Part shown: piece by piece, positions 45,950 to 57,873 of the stretch
Layout: the number at the start of each line of letters is the position of its first letter
How positions within the stretch are numbered: the first letter of the stretch is position 1
Source of the DNA: Zygnema cylindricum
Taxonomy: Eukaryota; Streptophyta; Zygnematophyceae; Zygnematales; Zygnemataceae
NCBI GenBank assembly: GCA_037447655.1
Contig: JBBHKE010002230.1
Coordinates: forward strand, 1 to 64,000
Reading direction: 5' to 3'
Length of the DNA stretch: 64,000 nucleotides
Position numbers and translations under genes: made by a program
Notes under the pieces: model-generated
What the model was told of the DNA's origin: nothing
The model's input: only the letters and a program-made list of their open reading frames with translations
Databases searched by the model: none

Positions 45950-47360
45950 GTATGTGTCAAATTATCTAATCTAATTATCTGCCAAATTATCTGTCTATTT
46001 ATCTATCTAATTATCTGTCTAGTTATCTGTCAGATTATCTAATCTAATTATCAATTATTTGTCTAATTATGTAATCTAATTATCTGTCAAATTACCTATC
46101 TAATCTAATTATCTATCTAATGTAATTCACTATCTAATCTAATTATCTATCTAATCTGATTATCAAGCAAACCTAATTATCTATCTAAGTTAATTATTTA
46201 TTTAATCTAATTATCTATGTAATCTATTTTTCTATCTAATCTCTTTCTTTATCTAATCTAATTATCTGTCTAATTAATGTATAATTATGTGTCAAGTTAT
46301 GTGTCAAGTTATCTGTCCAATTATGCGTCAAATAATCTAATTATCTAATCTAATTATCTGTCAATTTATCTGTCTAATTATCTGTATAATCATCTGTCTA
46401 TCTATCTGCCAAATTATCTAAACTAATTATTTGTCTAGTTATCTTTCTAATTATCTGTTTAAATATCTGTCTAATTATCTGTCTATCTAGTTATCTAACT
46501 ATTTGTCTATCTATGTGTCTATCTAATTATCTATTTAATCTAACTATCCATCTAATCTAATTATCGAATTCACTATCTAATCTTATTATCTATATAATCT
46601 AATTATCTATCTAATCCATTTATCTATCTAATCTAATTAATTATCTAATCTAATTCACTATCGAATCTAATTCACAATCTAATCAGATTATCTATCTAAT
46701 CTAATTAGCTATCTAATCTATTTACCTATCTAATCTAATTATCTGTCTAATCTAAATATCTATCTAATCTAATTATCTATTTAATCTAGTTCTCTATCTA
46801 ATCAGATTATCCATCTAATCTAATTACCTATCTAATCTAATTACTTATCTAATCTAATTATCTGTCTAATCTAAATATCTATCTGATCTAATTATCTATC
46901 TAATCTAGTTCACTATCTAATCTAATCATCTATCTAATCTAATTCACTATCTAGGGTTATTCACTATCTAATCTAATTATCAAGCTAACCTAATTATATA
47001 TCTAAATTAATTATCTATCAAATCTAATTATCTATCTAATCTAATTATCTATATAATCTAATTAACTATCTAATCTAATATACTATCTAATCAGATTATC
47101 TATCTATCTAATCTATTTATCTATCTAATATAATTATCATTCTAATCTAAATATCTATTTAATCTAATTATCTATATAATCTAGTTCACTATCTAATCAG
47201 ATTATCTATCTAATCTAATTACCTATCTAATCTAATTAACTATCTTATCTAAATATCTATCTGATCTAATTATCTATCTAATCTAGTTCACTATCTAATT
47301 AGATTATCAATCTAATCTAATTATCTATCTAATCTAATTCACTATCTAGGGTTATATTGC
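45950..47360 (+). repeat. CTAATCTAATTATCTAT satellite, block 2
   Basis: About 1.4 kb of degenerate TCTATCTAATCTAATTA units with variants such as TCACTATCTAATC and TCTGTCAAATTA. Higher-order patterns are visible but irregular. Confidence 0.93.
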
Positions 47361-47489
47361 AGGGGATGACATGGCAGCAGATAAAGTAGGAAGGAAAGTA
47401 AGAGTGGAAAAGGACAAGAGAGAGAGCAAAACAAATTACTTTGATAAAAGGTAATTGGTACAAAAGATTTAGACGGTTAAGTAGAGCAG

Positions 47490-47499
47490 NNNNNNNNNN
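47490..47499. other. Assembly gap (10 N)
   Basis: Ten ambiguous bases. Placed near the end of the satellite, where assembly is expected to fail; true gap length unknown. Confidence 0.99.
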
Positions 47500-49110
47500 T
47501 ACGTTTCAATCTTATACTCTAAACCTGTGTAAGTGGGTGAAACTGAAAGGGTCTAAGGGAAAGTCAAAGTGGGTGAATGTGTCCAAATCTCATATTCTAA
47601 CTTTGCATTCTGTGGTGGAACTGAGCACACAGAAAGTGTTATTTCACAGGGGTGAATCTATATTGGGGTTTTGACTGTTAAGGGGTCAGTCACTTGGGTT
47701 TATATTAACTTGGAGTCGGCACTATCTAGATAAGCTTCTTTTGGATCTGCATACTCTGAGGGCCAATGGAGGTCTCAGAGTTTCATTTTCTGCCAGGGTG
47801 GCAGTTATTTTTGTTCAAACACAAAGGGGTCAGGATTGTCCTAGAGGTTTCTTGGAAGCTGTCCACTTTGAGGACTTATGGAGGTCTCAGAGTTTCAGGC
47901 ACCTATTGCCATTGCCTCCAATCCCATCCACCACTTTAAGAGTAAACACATTGATGTCAAACTGCATTTTGTCCAAGAAAAAGTGCTTGCCAAAGTCATA
48001 AAATTGTGCTATAACCTGATCAAAATATGGTTACAGATATGCTAAGAAAATCTCTACCTGCACCTAACTTACAATTTTGCATGAAGGCTAATGGGCTAAG
48101 TGAATAACTGAGTCTAAAGCTTTAGGGGGGTGTTGTTTTCAAAGCTTTGTCCTCAGTAGATAGAGCTGTGAGGGGAGACTTAACACATAATTATTTTGGA
48201 TAAGTTAGATGTTATACTTACCTTAAATAGTGTGACAGTGAAGTATTACTCTATAGTATTTTGTACAGTCATATAAGATTCGCGTCGGCATTTTAGATAA
48301 CTCAGAAAGTGCGGAATGGACCTGGACATATGTCGCCTATCGAACGGATGACTTTGGTAGATGGAGCGGACGGGAAATGAACCGGACATCCGGTAACACA
48401 GTTGTGAAGGGCAAATACGTGACGTCGAATTTTATCAGGTTAATGGTTGAGATTTGAGTGGGGACCACAGGTGACAAAATGTCCCGTAAGCACCCCAGAT
48501 ATTTGTACGAAATCACCATAGCAGATTGGACATACTAGACGGATGCTAACAAAAAAAACATTATTTTGAGTACGGAGATTGTTAATACCTGAAGAAATAG
48601 TTTTTGTTGCTTAGTGCTTTATCAAATAGTGTTTCACTATTTAGTTTTTAGGGTAGTTGCAATTAGTTTTTTGGAAGTATATTAAACTACCTTGTCGTAC
48701 TACACTACAGTACTAGTATTCATGGTACTTTCACCTGATTGGCTGAGTGAGCAGTAGGAGCTCACTGAGAGTATAAAGTTTAGAACTTAGAATTATCTTG
48801 GTATCCAGTTTTGGGAATGTGGAAAATTAAAAGGCAGTTTTTAGGAAACTTGCATCTCTCATATCTTATGGTTTATGGGGTCACTTATGCTGTAATTTTG
48901 GGAATTAACAGTGTGTCTGCTAGTCTGTTTATGTGCCAATTCTTAAGGAAATTGGATTTGTGAGTCAGGATTTACAGTGTGTCAAAAGGTGTTGTTTCTC
49001 AGGGATTCATGTAAAGCTTTTGCTTAAGTATGTCTACTTCTACTACTACTGCTGCAGCTCCACCTGCACGAGTTGTTATAGAACAACACAAGTATAGTGG
49101 CTAGACAAAG
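47500..49110 (+). mobile_element. Rearranged Copia fragments
   Basis: LTR right-end sequence with ATGGAGGTCTCAGAGTTTCA twice (about 47766 and 47879) is followed by an RNase H tail (SNPIHHFKSKHIDVKLHF-like) and a final DMLRKSLPAPNLQFC-like peptide to about 48105. A G run comes next, then leader-like sequence (TGTTGTTTTCAAAGCTTTG, about 48133), and a gag-like start at about 49029 (MSTSTTTAAAPPARVVIEQH). The order tail-leader-gag without an LTR between them shows deletion or rearrangement. Confidence 0.6.
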
Positions 49111-49189
49111 GAGGTGGAGGAAGGATGTCCGCCCTTTCCATTTTCCTGTTTTACTGATCTATTTAGACCTAGAAAATACACTATAAATC

Positions 49190-49920
49190 TAGTAATTCCA
49201 ACACATACAAATTTGGAAAATGCGGCGCGGGCACTAAAGGGGAAGGATCGTCAAAATGCGCAAACCGGCACTAGGGGTAGGGACCTGACATTTAATGTTA
49301 GAGATAGGGTTCGCTTAAATTTGACAAAATTGTCTTTGCTCTTTCCACGAAATTGGCGTTGAAGTTTACACGTCATTTCACCGTCGTTTTCAAGGTAAAC
49401 TAGGTGGCCTACAAGCTTGACATCCCTCAAGCCTAGCAAATCCATGATTTATTACATGTTTCACTTCTCAAGCGGTTCCGAGACATCGATTCGTTGTTCC
49501 CTAATCAACTTCAGCATACTCCCCTTCCACCAATTCACGGTACCGACGATGAGTACTAGGTTGAGGATATACTGAAATCCCGCAAACTAACTCGTGGAAG
49601 TTCCCAAACCACTCAGTACATGGTTTGGTGGTAAGGTTATGGCGTCGAGGACGATTCTTGGGTGGATGAGACCGATCTCCATGCCCGGGAGTTGCTACAA
49701 CGGTCGAACGAGTGTAGACACTCCGCCTCACCGGAGGGCCAGACGCAACAGGCGTGAAAATGGAAAAAATCGCAGTGTCGCATTTATCTTGAAAACTAAA
49801 CGCGTAGAAGCAGCTAAGCTGACATCGAATCTCTGCACGACCGTTGCGCTGCCAAAAAAATTGCAGCGTAGCAGCTGTGCTACCAAATAATGGCAACGTA
49901 GCAGCTGCAAGGAATCGCAT
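49190..49920 (+). pseudogene. Remnant of a Gypsy chromovirus 3' pol end
   Basis: Aligns with 61290-61870 of the Gypsy element: GGAAAATGCGGCGCGGGCA, GTTCGCTTAAATTTGACAAA, CAAGCTTGACATCCC and GAGGACGATTCTTGGGTGGA blocks appear in the same order. The last of these encodes the DDSWV part of the chromodomain. Many stops. It lies upstream of the Gypsy 5' LTR with no LTR of its own. Confidence 0.65.
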
Positions 49921-50376
49921 TGGCGGAATATTGAATCACAATGTTGGCGACGTCAAACCCTCGGTATCTTCGCAGCATCGCAATCTATGAATCCTTGGAC
50001 GTTGCGTTACCATCATACACTGCGACGCAAATGACGTTTTCACAAGGACACCCGCAACCCTTCCAATTGAAGCTGCCATTAACCCTCATGGCATCCCTAG
50101 TGGATGTGGTATAGAAAGCCTCTCTCTTCGCACGGCCAGCTTACCCGCAATCCTTTCATTGTGTCATGCCGGATCGCGGCGGCGCACCGAATTATATTTA
50201 TTTACATGGTAATGGTCATTAATATAAAAGACGCCACACTAATTTACTCATGGGGATATTTCGGTGGCGACAGGACCGTACAGATTTTATTCCAACGCCA
50301 TGAAACCCGCGGACATTTCAAATTCTGTCCGCGAAGTCGTCAATTGCCGGAATTTACGCTAACCGATGTGGTTTGT
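49921..50376. other. Sequence preceding the Gypsy insertion
   Basis: No recognised gene. An open frame runs to the 5' LTR (ending LTDVVC) and can be read on into 63117 as CPRILANR when the Gypsy is removed, but the product is unknown and may be chance. Confidence 0.3.
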
Positions 50377-50867
50377 TGTAACACGGTTACAGAGTTGGGT
50401 ACTTAGTGGCTAGGGCTAGGCTGCTATAGTTGCGATTTCAGAGCAGCGCAGCTGCGATTCCAGACCAGCGCAGCATAGCAGCATAGCAGCGTAACAACTT
50501 AGCAGCGTAGCAACTTAGTAGCGCAGCAGCGTAGCAGCGCAGCATAGTAACGCCGCAGAATGTAGATTGAGTTGTATAGTTCTAGAAGGAAGTTTTGGAT
50601 AGTTCTCGGTTGACCGTGAAGGTCCACGTGTACAGCTGTACAGTACTAGGATGACTAGCAGTTAGTTAGTTTAAATAGTCGCGTAGACCTTGTGAATGGG
50701 GACCTGAAGTAGACCTATACAGCGAGCGCAACCTTGTACTCTCTTTCCAGCAATAAAGCGCAACCTTGTCTGTTAGTACTGTGTGCTCCTACTGTTGCTA
50801 CGGGAAGGTCCTTGGTGTTTCCGCAGTGCATTGTGACGTGTTGTGGTGTATTGTTGCCTCTGTTACA
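50377..50867 (+). repeat. Gypsy 5' LTR
   Basis: Rich in GCGCAGC/CATAGCAGC units (about 50440-50560). Differs from the 3' LTR by scattered substitutions. Confidence 0.95.
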
Positions 50868-50868
50868 C

Positions 50869-50881
50869 TGGTATGAAAGCA
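50869..50881 (+). other. Gypsy primer-binding site
   Basis: TGGTATGAAAGCA one base after the LTR resembles the standard initiator tRNA-Met site TGGTATCAGAGC with two differences. So the Gypsy uses the tRNA 3' end, unlike the Copias here. Confidence 0.65.
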
Positions 50882-50901
50882 GTTAACCGTGACCCGACGG
50901 C

Positions 50902-51854
50902 ATGGATGAACACGGCCTATCCACTGCACAAATGTTGGCGCAAGTTCTCAGGGAGTTGGAAAGTGTGAGATTACAGAACGCGCAGCTAAGTAACACCGTC
51001 GCAGCCTTGGAGTCTCGTCTAGGGGAGCGACCTCATGGAGGCATTGAGAGAGACTCCAGGAGACCGAAATTAAGGCTTCCCGACGAGTTTGACCCAGCAA
51101 GACACAAGAACCTTGACACATGGCTATTCTCTGTTGCGAACTATCTCGAGAATTTTCCAAGCCTATCAGATCGTGAGAAGATTCACTACGCGGGTGGTCT
51201 TCTTAAAGGGGCAGCGGGGGCATGGTGGAGGACATTGGTGGAGGACGATGAAATACCGACCGTTTGGGCGCTCTTCGTTCAACTTCTCCGCGACACTTGG
51301 CAGCGCGTCAACATGTTGAAGGCGACGAGAGATAAGATCGCAGTATTCAAGCAACGAACTTCCGTGATGGAGTTTACGCAGCGGTTCTTGGAGTGCAAAG
51401 CTCAAATACCTACGATGACGGAGGATGAAGTCGTGGATCGCTACGTGAAGGGGCTGAAGTCGTCTATTCGTAGTTATGTGGAACAATGGCTTGCTCGGGA
51501 AAGCATGACTCCTACTGTCTCGGCAATCATCCAGTTTGCGGAGCAGACCGATTCGGTCGACTTTAACCTCCGGTGACCTTATCACTACGGGCCGAGCAGT
51601 AGTGGAGGAAACCGACGAGACGAAGGTCCAACCCCCATGGAGCTCGGCGCAATTAATGAGGATAACGAAGTGGTCAACGTCCTGCGGAGAAAGAAGAAAC
51701 CTACCAAGACCAAGACCAATGACTTATCCCCCGAGGAAATTCAGCGGAGGAGGCAAAATGGCCTATGCTTCCAGTGCGGTTCTCCAGATCATATGGCCCG
51801 AGAGTGTCCAAAACGGAAAGGTCCCAAAAAGGGAAAACTTACCGTTCGAGATTA
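50902..51854 (+). pseudogene. gag: Gypsy gag with zinc knuckle
   Basis: ATG 50902 opens 224 codons: a coiled-coil N-terminus (LRELESVRLQNAQLSNTVAA), LPDEFDPARHKNLDTWLFSV and WWRTLVEDDEIPTVWALFVQ, the retrotransposon gag core, which forms the particle. A TGA at 51574 and a frame change separate it from the second part, which has PMELGAI and the CCHC knuckle CFQCGSPDHMAREC at 51766-51807. Stop near 51853. Confidence 0.9.
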
Positions 51855-52477
51855 GCTGTTGAAGGAGGAGACCCTTTGATATTTCTAGGTCAAATAAGAG
51901 CGAGTGCAGCTAACTTCATGGTGGACTCTGGAGCATCAGGGAACTTCATTAACGAGGCGACGGTGAAAAGGTTGAAACTCCCTCTTGTGGTGCTAAAGGA
52001 TCATCAGTCGGTACAATTGGGCCGACGGCAGTTCCTTATCGATTACCCATCGTACCCCTAGGTTACTCGTCGGAATTGGGAAATTCCGATGGTACGACAC
52101 GCTTCATGCATTACCTTTTGGGGACCATGAGGTAATCCTGGGGAAGCCGTGGCTGCAAAAATGGAATCCGACGATCGATTGGAGAAGTGGCGCCATGAGA
52201 GTGAAGAAAGGTGAAGAAGAGTTTGAGGTAAAAGCGGGAGCGGCTGGTAAGGGAGCGGAAGAGGGACGCCTGCTTTCGACCTTACAGCTCAAGAGGGCAC
52301 TCAAGAAAGGGGAAACGATTGGTATGGCGGTCGTCCAGCCAATGGAGGAGGCGAAGGAGGAGATCCCGGAAGAATGGAAGAAGAAGGACCCCGACTTCGA
52401 CTCCAAAGAAAGGGACGACATTGGGAAGACTTCCGAACAGGCCCTCGAAGTCGTGACAAAACTTCTCGAGGAGTACG
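51765..52477 (+). pseudogene. pol: Gypsy pol N-terminal part (protease) up to the Copia-2 insertion
   Basis: Aspartic protease motif MVDSGASGNFI with DSGA at 51924-51935. A frame change near 52055 follows. The next stretch reads LPFGDHEVILGKPWLQKWNP and a charged linker, and ends EQALEVVTKLLEEY at the Copia-2 insertion. The frame resumes at 58921 as LDVFPPKLPE. Confidence 0.85.
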
Positions 52478-53523
52478 TGTACAAATTAATGGTTTTTTAA
52501 GTATTTTCTAGGTCACAAATAAGAAAGAAGCCAAGGCTTTCTACCTCTAACTTCCCTCTCCAACTCTCAAACTTGTCGCAGTCACTGAGAAATTGGAGAG
52601 GAAGCTAGAGCCATGGCTACCTAGGCTATCCTGAGGTTTACGCGAAATATATATTTGGGGTTTATTAAGTAAAAATATATATGCGGCGGCCACAGGATTT
52701 GAACCTGGTACGTGCCGACCGGCAAGCTACCGGTAGCCGGTAACCTTAGCCGTTAAGTCTAGAAATTGTATTAAGTGATATATAGTTTAGTATCTATTTA
52801 AACATTATTACGTAGGATAAATCATTTAACTATAATTGTTAACGGGATACATAGAACCGGTAGTGTAAAAGTACGAATTGCGGTACGGACAAGAAATCAA
52901 TACCGCGCATTGATTTCGTAATCGAAACAAATATCGCGCATGTATTTATTACGGCTCTGATCAAATGTGAATTTAATTGGACGGCCAGAATTAGCGCCAA
53001 GATCTCGGAAGAAGTATTCGGCGGTTAATGGGCATCGCCACATCGGATGACACGTGGCGAAATTACATTGGATCTTGGTATCTTCGAAGATTACGACACC
53101 GAATCCGGATATGACATGTGTCGACATTTAGGCCATGTTGTACAAATTCCGTACATAAAGTACACCGGCGACTGTACTTTTGTGTACGGAGGAGAAATCT
53201 GATTGGTTCCATACATCAGTAGATAGAGTCTGTGAGAGAGATAAGACTTAGAAAAATAAGGAGATAGGATCCTCTCTCCTAGAGAGCTTCTATACAAAAG
53301 GTCAACTTTGACCCTCCATAACTTACTTCTCAGGGGAGCAAATTCAGAGATTCTTTTTGCTATCAACTCAAAGGAGTCTTGCCTTCACAAAGGTGTAAGT
53401 GGTCAGAGATTTTGTCTGCCAAGGTGGGAGTTATTTTTGCTGAAACACAAAGGGGTCAGGATTATCCTAGAGGCTTCTTGGAAGTTGTCCACTCTCAAGA
53501 CTTATGGAGGTCTCAGAGTTTCA
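52478..53523 (+). repeat. Copia-2 5' LTR
   Basis: 1046 bp, TGTACAAATTAATGG ... GAGTTTCA. Confidence 0.93.
52683..52762 (-). other. tRNA-like antisense block in Copia-2 LTR
   Basis: Minus strand carries CAGGTTCAAATCCTG, a perfect T-arm hairpin containing the pol III B-box GGTTCAAATCC. It is preceded by CTTAACGGCTAAGGTTACCG. The 3' LTR has the same block (58083-58160) with changes. No complete cloverleaf could be drawn. Confidence 0.5.
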
Positions 53524-53538
53524 GGTTTTGGGCCCACC
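53524..53538 (+). other. Copia-2 primer-binding site for half tRNA-iMet
   Basis: GGTTTTGGGCCCACC, one mismatch from the Copia-1 site. It is joined directly to CTCTAGGGTACC, which in Copia-1 lies 847 bp further on. Confidence 0.75.
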
Positions 53539-54640
53539 CTCTAGGGTACCAATCTTTAATGGAACTGGCTTCATATACTGGGAAAGTATGATGATAGGAG
53601 CTCTATGCGAAAAAAGGTTTTGGGGGATAGTGAGTGGACGGTTGGGGCGTCCATCAAGTCTTGGAATTCCCCCATGGTTTGGAGGAAGCAGATTCACCAG
53701 GAAAGAGGATCCACCTTCAACGGAGGAAACAAAAGAAGGAGAGGTGGTGGACAAAAGAAAGGAGAAGGAGACGACCACACCAATAGCAATTAGTTCGGCA
53801 TTCATGTCACCTATTCCGAGGAACGAGGAGAATGATACTGAAACCTGGGACTTCAACAATATGACGGCAAAGCACTTCATCCTACGCCATCTCACTCAAG
53901 GACTTGCATGTCCTCATTTGCAGGTAGAAAGGGCTTGCGATCTTTGGATGGCTCTTATAGAGATGTACCGAAGTGGTACGATTCAGCAACAACAGTTGGC
54001 TGATCAAAAAGTTAAGGAGTATATATACAAATGGGGAAAGATGTTGGATTTTTGCAATGAGCTTGCTACACTCTTCATGGAGCTAGAGAGTGCAGGAAAA
54101 GATTTTAGTGAAAAGGAAAAGGTTAACTGTTTACTGATGAAGTTACCCGATGAGTTCGAGAACATAGTCAACCGTGTGCAGGACTTGCCGGACTCAAGGT
54201 GGATATGGAACTCAGTGGTAGGGATGATTCTCGTTCGGGAGAATACGATTGAGATCTGAAGAGGAGGAAAGAGTTGCCAAGCCTTGGCAACTGCGACCGA
54301 TTGGAGGAACAAGGATTCCCGGAAACCGGTTGAAAACTATGGGGGGAGGGAGCAGAAAAATCAGACCGACGAGTTCGGACCAAGCGCTGCCTAAGGTTTA
54401 TGTCATTTTTGTAAGAAACCTGGCACTATATGGCAGAGTGCACTAAGCTAACCAAGCTTCAGTTAAAGGAGGAGCAGACCGGTGGTACCCCTAGAAGAAA
54501 GAAAAAGGCCCTTGTTACACAGGTACATGAGGCGGAATTTGAGGACGAGGACAATGAGCTCCTTTTGGATGAGGGGTTGGAGGCGAAAAATGAGGTCGAA
54601 ATACCACGAAGGCAGAATGTGCTTACGGTGGATTGAAAGG
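53539..54640 (+). pseudogene. gag: Copia-2 gag (5'-truncated)
   Basis: The frame open from 53504 reads VPIFNGTGFIYWESMMIGAL through LLMKLPDEFENIVNRVQDLP to TGA at 54257, longer than in Copia-1 because TIQQQQ continues into LADQ. The first about 20 gag codons and the normal start are deleted. The zinc-knuckle region near 54398-54440 has lost bases (CHFCKKP then a frameshift before HYMAEC). Confidence 0.85.
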
Positions 54641-57600
54641 TGAAGCAAGCTGGATTGTAGATTCAGGTGCCTCCATGCACATGTGTAAGGATAGGCACCT
54701 GTTCACTAAGATAAGAAATATTCCCACCGTAGAGATAGAGTACGGGGATGGAAGGATAGTCACCACTACTCTTGTAGTATCGTTAGATTTGAAAGTGTTA
54801 GTAGAAGGAAAGACATCTATAGTAACATTCTCCGATGTATTGTTTATTCCGGAGCTGAACAAAAACCTCATATCTACATCTGTATTAGATAATAAGGGTT
54901 TTTTTTACTTCCACTAGGGAAGGAGTCTTTACTGCTAGTTTTGAGGAGGATGTATATTTCATTGTTGAGAAAGGTAGCCATGGGATGTTTAGGCTGGTTT
55001 TAAGTAATGAAAAGAAGAAACTTTATTATGCTGGTGTTCATGATATTATGATATGGCATAAGAGGCTTGGGCATGTGAATCTAGATAAGTTAAGAGAGAT
55101 GAAAAAGATGGGAGTGGTGGAAGGGATTCAGTTCATTGAGAGTGATGATATAAGTGATTGTAGTGGGTGTGCTCAAGGTAAAGCACACAGATTACCCTTT
55201 CCTAAAACAACCACCTAGAAGGGAGAAAAACTTCTAGATCTAGTACACACAGATATTTGGGGACCGGCTAGAGTGCCCTCACCGGGGGGGAAGAGATTTA
55301 TGATGACTATAACTGATGATTGGTCTCGGTATTCCCGAGTGTATTTTTTGAAAACAAGTCTGAAACTCAGGATTGTTTTAGACAATATAAAGCATGGAGC
55401 GAAAAACTTCATGAACCTCCAATCAAGAGAATAAAAAGTGACAATGGTGGAGAGTATACTTCTAACCAGTTTGAGGATTTCCTGAGGGAAGATGGGGTTC
55501 AACACCAAAAGACAGTTCCAGAAAACCCGGAACAGAATGGGGTAGCTGAAAGGTTAAATAGAACACTAAGTGATAGTGCTAGAAGTATGTTGTCAGATAA
55601 GAAGATAGGAAAAAGGTTTTGGACAGAAGCAATGAACTGTGCTAATTACCTCAAAAATAGAGTTCTTACTTCAGCTATAAAAGATCAAACACCTTATGAG
55701 AGATGGACAGGCCGCAAACCAGACTTATCTCACTTAAAGGTTTTCGACAGTCAAGTATTCAGTCTAGATACAGATCGGTCTAATTGGAGGCTAGATCCTA
55801 AAGGAAAACCGGGATACTTATTAGGATATGATGAGAATGTTAAAGGATATAGAGTTTATGATCTAAAAAGAGAAGATATAATCTTAGTAAAGCATCTAGT
55901 AGTTATGGATGAAGGAAAGTCTGTGGACCCCTTCAAATATACAAAGTCAGTAAAAATCAGATTTGAGTCAGAAAATTCTGATGACTTTGAGCTTCCTAAC
56001 TATCCAGGTTTTAGAGACGATGACATTCTTGCAGGTACAAATCAGACTGAAAAAGACTCGGCTGTGGAAACTCCAATGACAACTCTACCCGAAGCGGAAG
56101 ACGTGGTGGAAATTGATTTGGAATTAAGGGATAGGGGAGAAGCCGAGTTTGTTCGAAAGAATCCACGAGAACCATCTATTCAGGTCTCAGATTTTGAGGG
56201 GGGAAGGAGAAGTAGCAAAAGACTGCAATAAAAACAGGTTAATAACTAGGTAACCAAACTATCTCATCAAGATGAACCTCAAACTTATGGAGAGGCGATG
56301 ACTTGTCCAGAAAGAAACCGGTGGAAGACAACCATCAATGAGGAGATGGCCTCAATTATGGCAGCCGATACTTGGGAGCTGGTGGATTGTCCACCTAAGC
56401 GAAAACCAATCGGTTGTAAGTGGGTTTTCAAGTTAAAACTGAACCTAGATAACACAATCGAGCGCTACAAGGCCCGACTAGTGGCAAAGGGATTTACACA
56501 AAAGGAGGGAATTGACTACGAGGAAACCTTTGCCCCGGTGGTCAGATTTCCCTCCGTCCGCATACTTCTTAGCCTGGCAGCAGCAGAAGACATGGAAGTG
56601 CACCAGATGGACATCAAAACAACCTTTTTGCATGGAGAATTGGAAGAGGAGATCTTCATGCGACAACCCGAAGGGTTTGTGGAAGAAGGAGAGGAGAGTA
56701 AGGTATGCCGGCTGATTAAATCTCTTTATGGTTTGAAACAGGCGCCTCGACAGTGGAATAAGAAGCTTGATGAGTTTCTTACCAGTCTGGGATATATCAG
56801 GATCAGCTTAAATCACTCAATCTATGTTTTCGAAGATGAGGAAGGTTTTATATTTATTGCAATTTATGTTGATGATTTGCTTGTTTTAAATAAATCAATG
56901 GAAAAAATTAATAAACTGAAAACCAATATTAAGGGAAGATTTGAAATGAAGGATATGGGGGAAGCAAAATATATTTTGGGAATTCAAGTAGAGAGAGACC
57001 GAAAAAGAAAAACTACAAGATTGACTCAAAAGGAAGCAATAGGGAACATGCTTGAAAAATTTCAAATAGATAAAGCTAATAGTTGTACAACTCCAATGGA
57101 GTTGAAGAAAGGAAGTGAGGGGAGTGAGGAAGAAGGATTCATACTCTTAGACGAGGAATAATCTCTTGAAGAACAGAAGTTCATGCAGACTATTCTTTAC
57201 AGACAAGTAGTGGGAAGTCAAACCTATTTTATGAATTGTACCCGGCCGGATTTAGCGTCAGCTGTAGGAGTGCTGAGTAGAAGTCTAAATGCTCCCACTA
57301 ATAGGGATTGGGAGGCACCTAAGAGAGTCCTTAGATACTAGATAGGAACTAGGGATCTATGGTTGCATTTGGGTGGGGAGAATACTGACATCACTACTTG
57401 GAGTGATTCCAGTTATGGTGATGCTCCGATGAGGAGATGCACTTCTGGATATGTATTATATGTGGGTGATGGGGCTTGCTGTAGGAGTAGCAAACAACAA
57501 AAGGTTATTGCTCAGTCCACCATGGAGGCTGAGTATATGGCCTCTTGCTCTGCTGTAAAAGAATTGATGTGGGTCAAGTCTTTGCTTGGTGAGCTTGGTC

Positions 57601-57860
57601 ACCTTAAGAGTGGTGTGCACATTTGTTTTTGTGATAATCAGGCAACAATCGATATTTTTGCCAATCCTAAACATCATTTTAAAGCCAAACACATGGACAT
57701 CAAACTCAGCTTTGTTAGAGAGAAAGTAGAAAACAAAATAATCAGTTTAGAGTACAGACCAGACAGTGAGATGGTAGCAGATATGATGACCAAACTTGTG
57801 CCTTCCCTTAAGCTAATTTTCTGCAGACAGAAGTGTGGTCTGAAATTAAAGATTGACTAG
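54641..57860 (+). pseudogene. pol: Copia-2 pol (protease, integrase, RT, RNase H)
   Basis: Protease WIVDSGASMHMC near 54650. Frameshift at about 54905 in a T run. Integrase zinc region WHKRLGH ... CSGCAQGK at about 55050-55190, then TAG at 55216. The first catalytic Asp is intact (TDIWG, 55252-55254), followed by KSDNGGEY and a long open core (55320-56231). The RT frame 56298-57161 has [21 protein letters not shown] and catalytic YVDD at 56865-56876. RNase H 57363-57860 has SDSSYGDAPMRRC, STMEAEYMA and a final stop at 57858. Better preserved than Copia-1 but still broken at several points. Confidence 0.9.
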
Positions 57861-57873
57861 AAAATAAGGGGAG

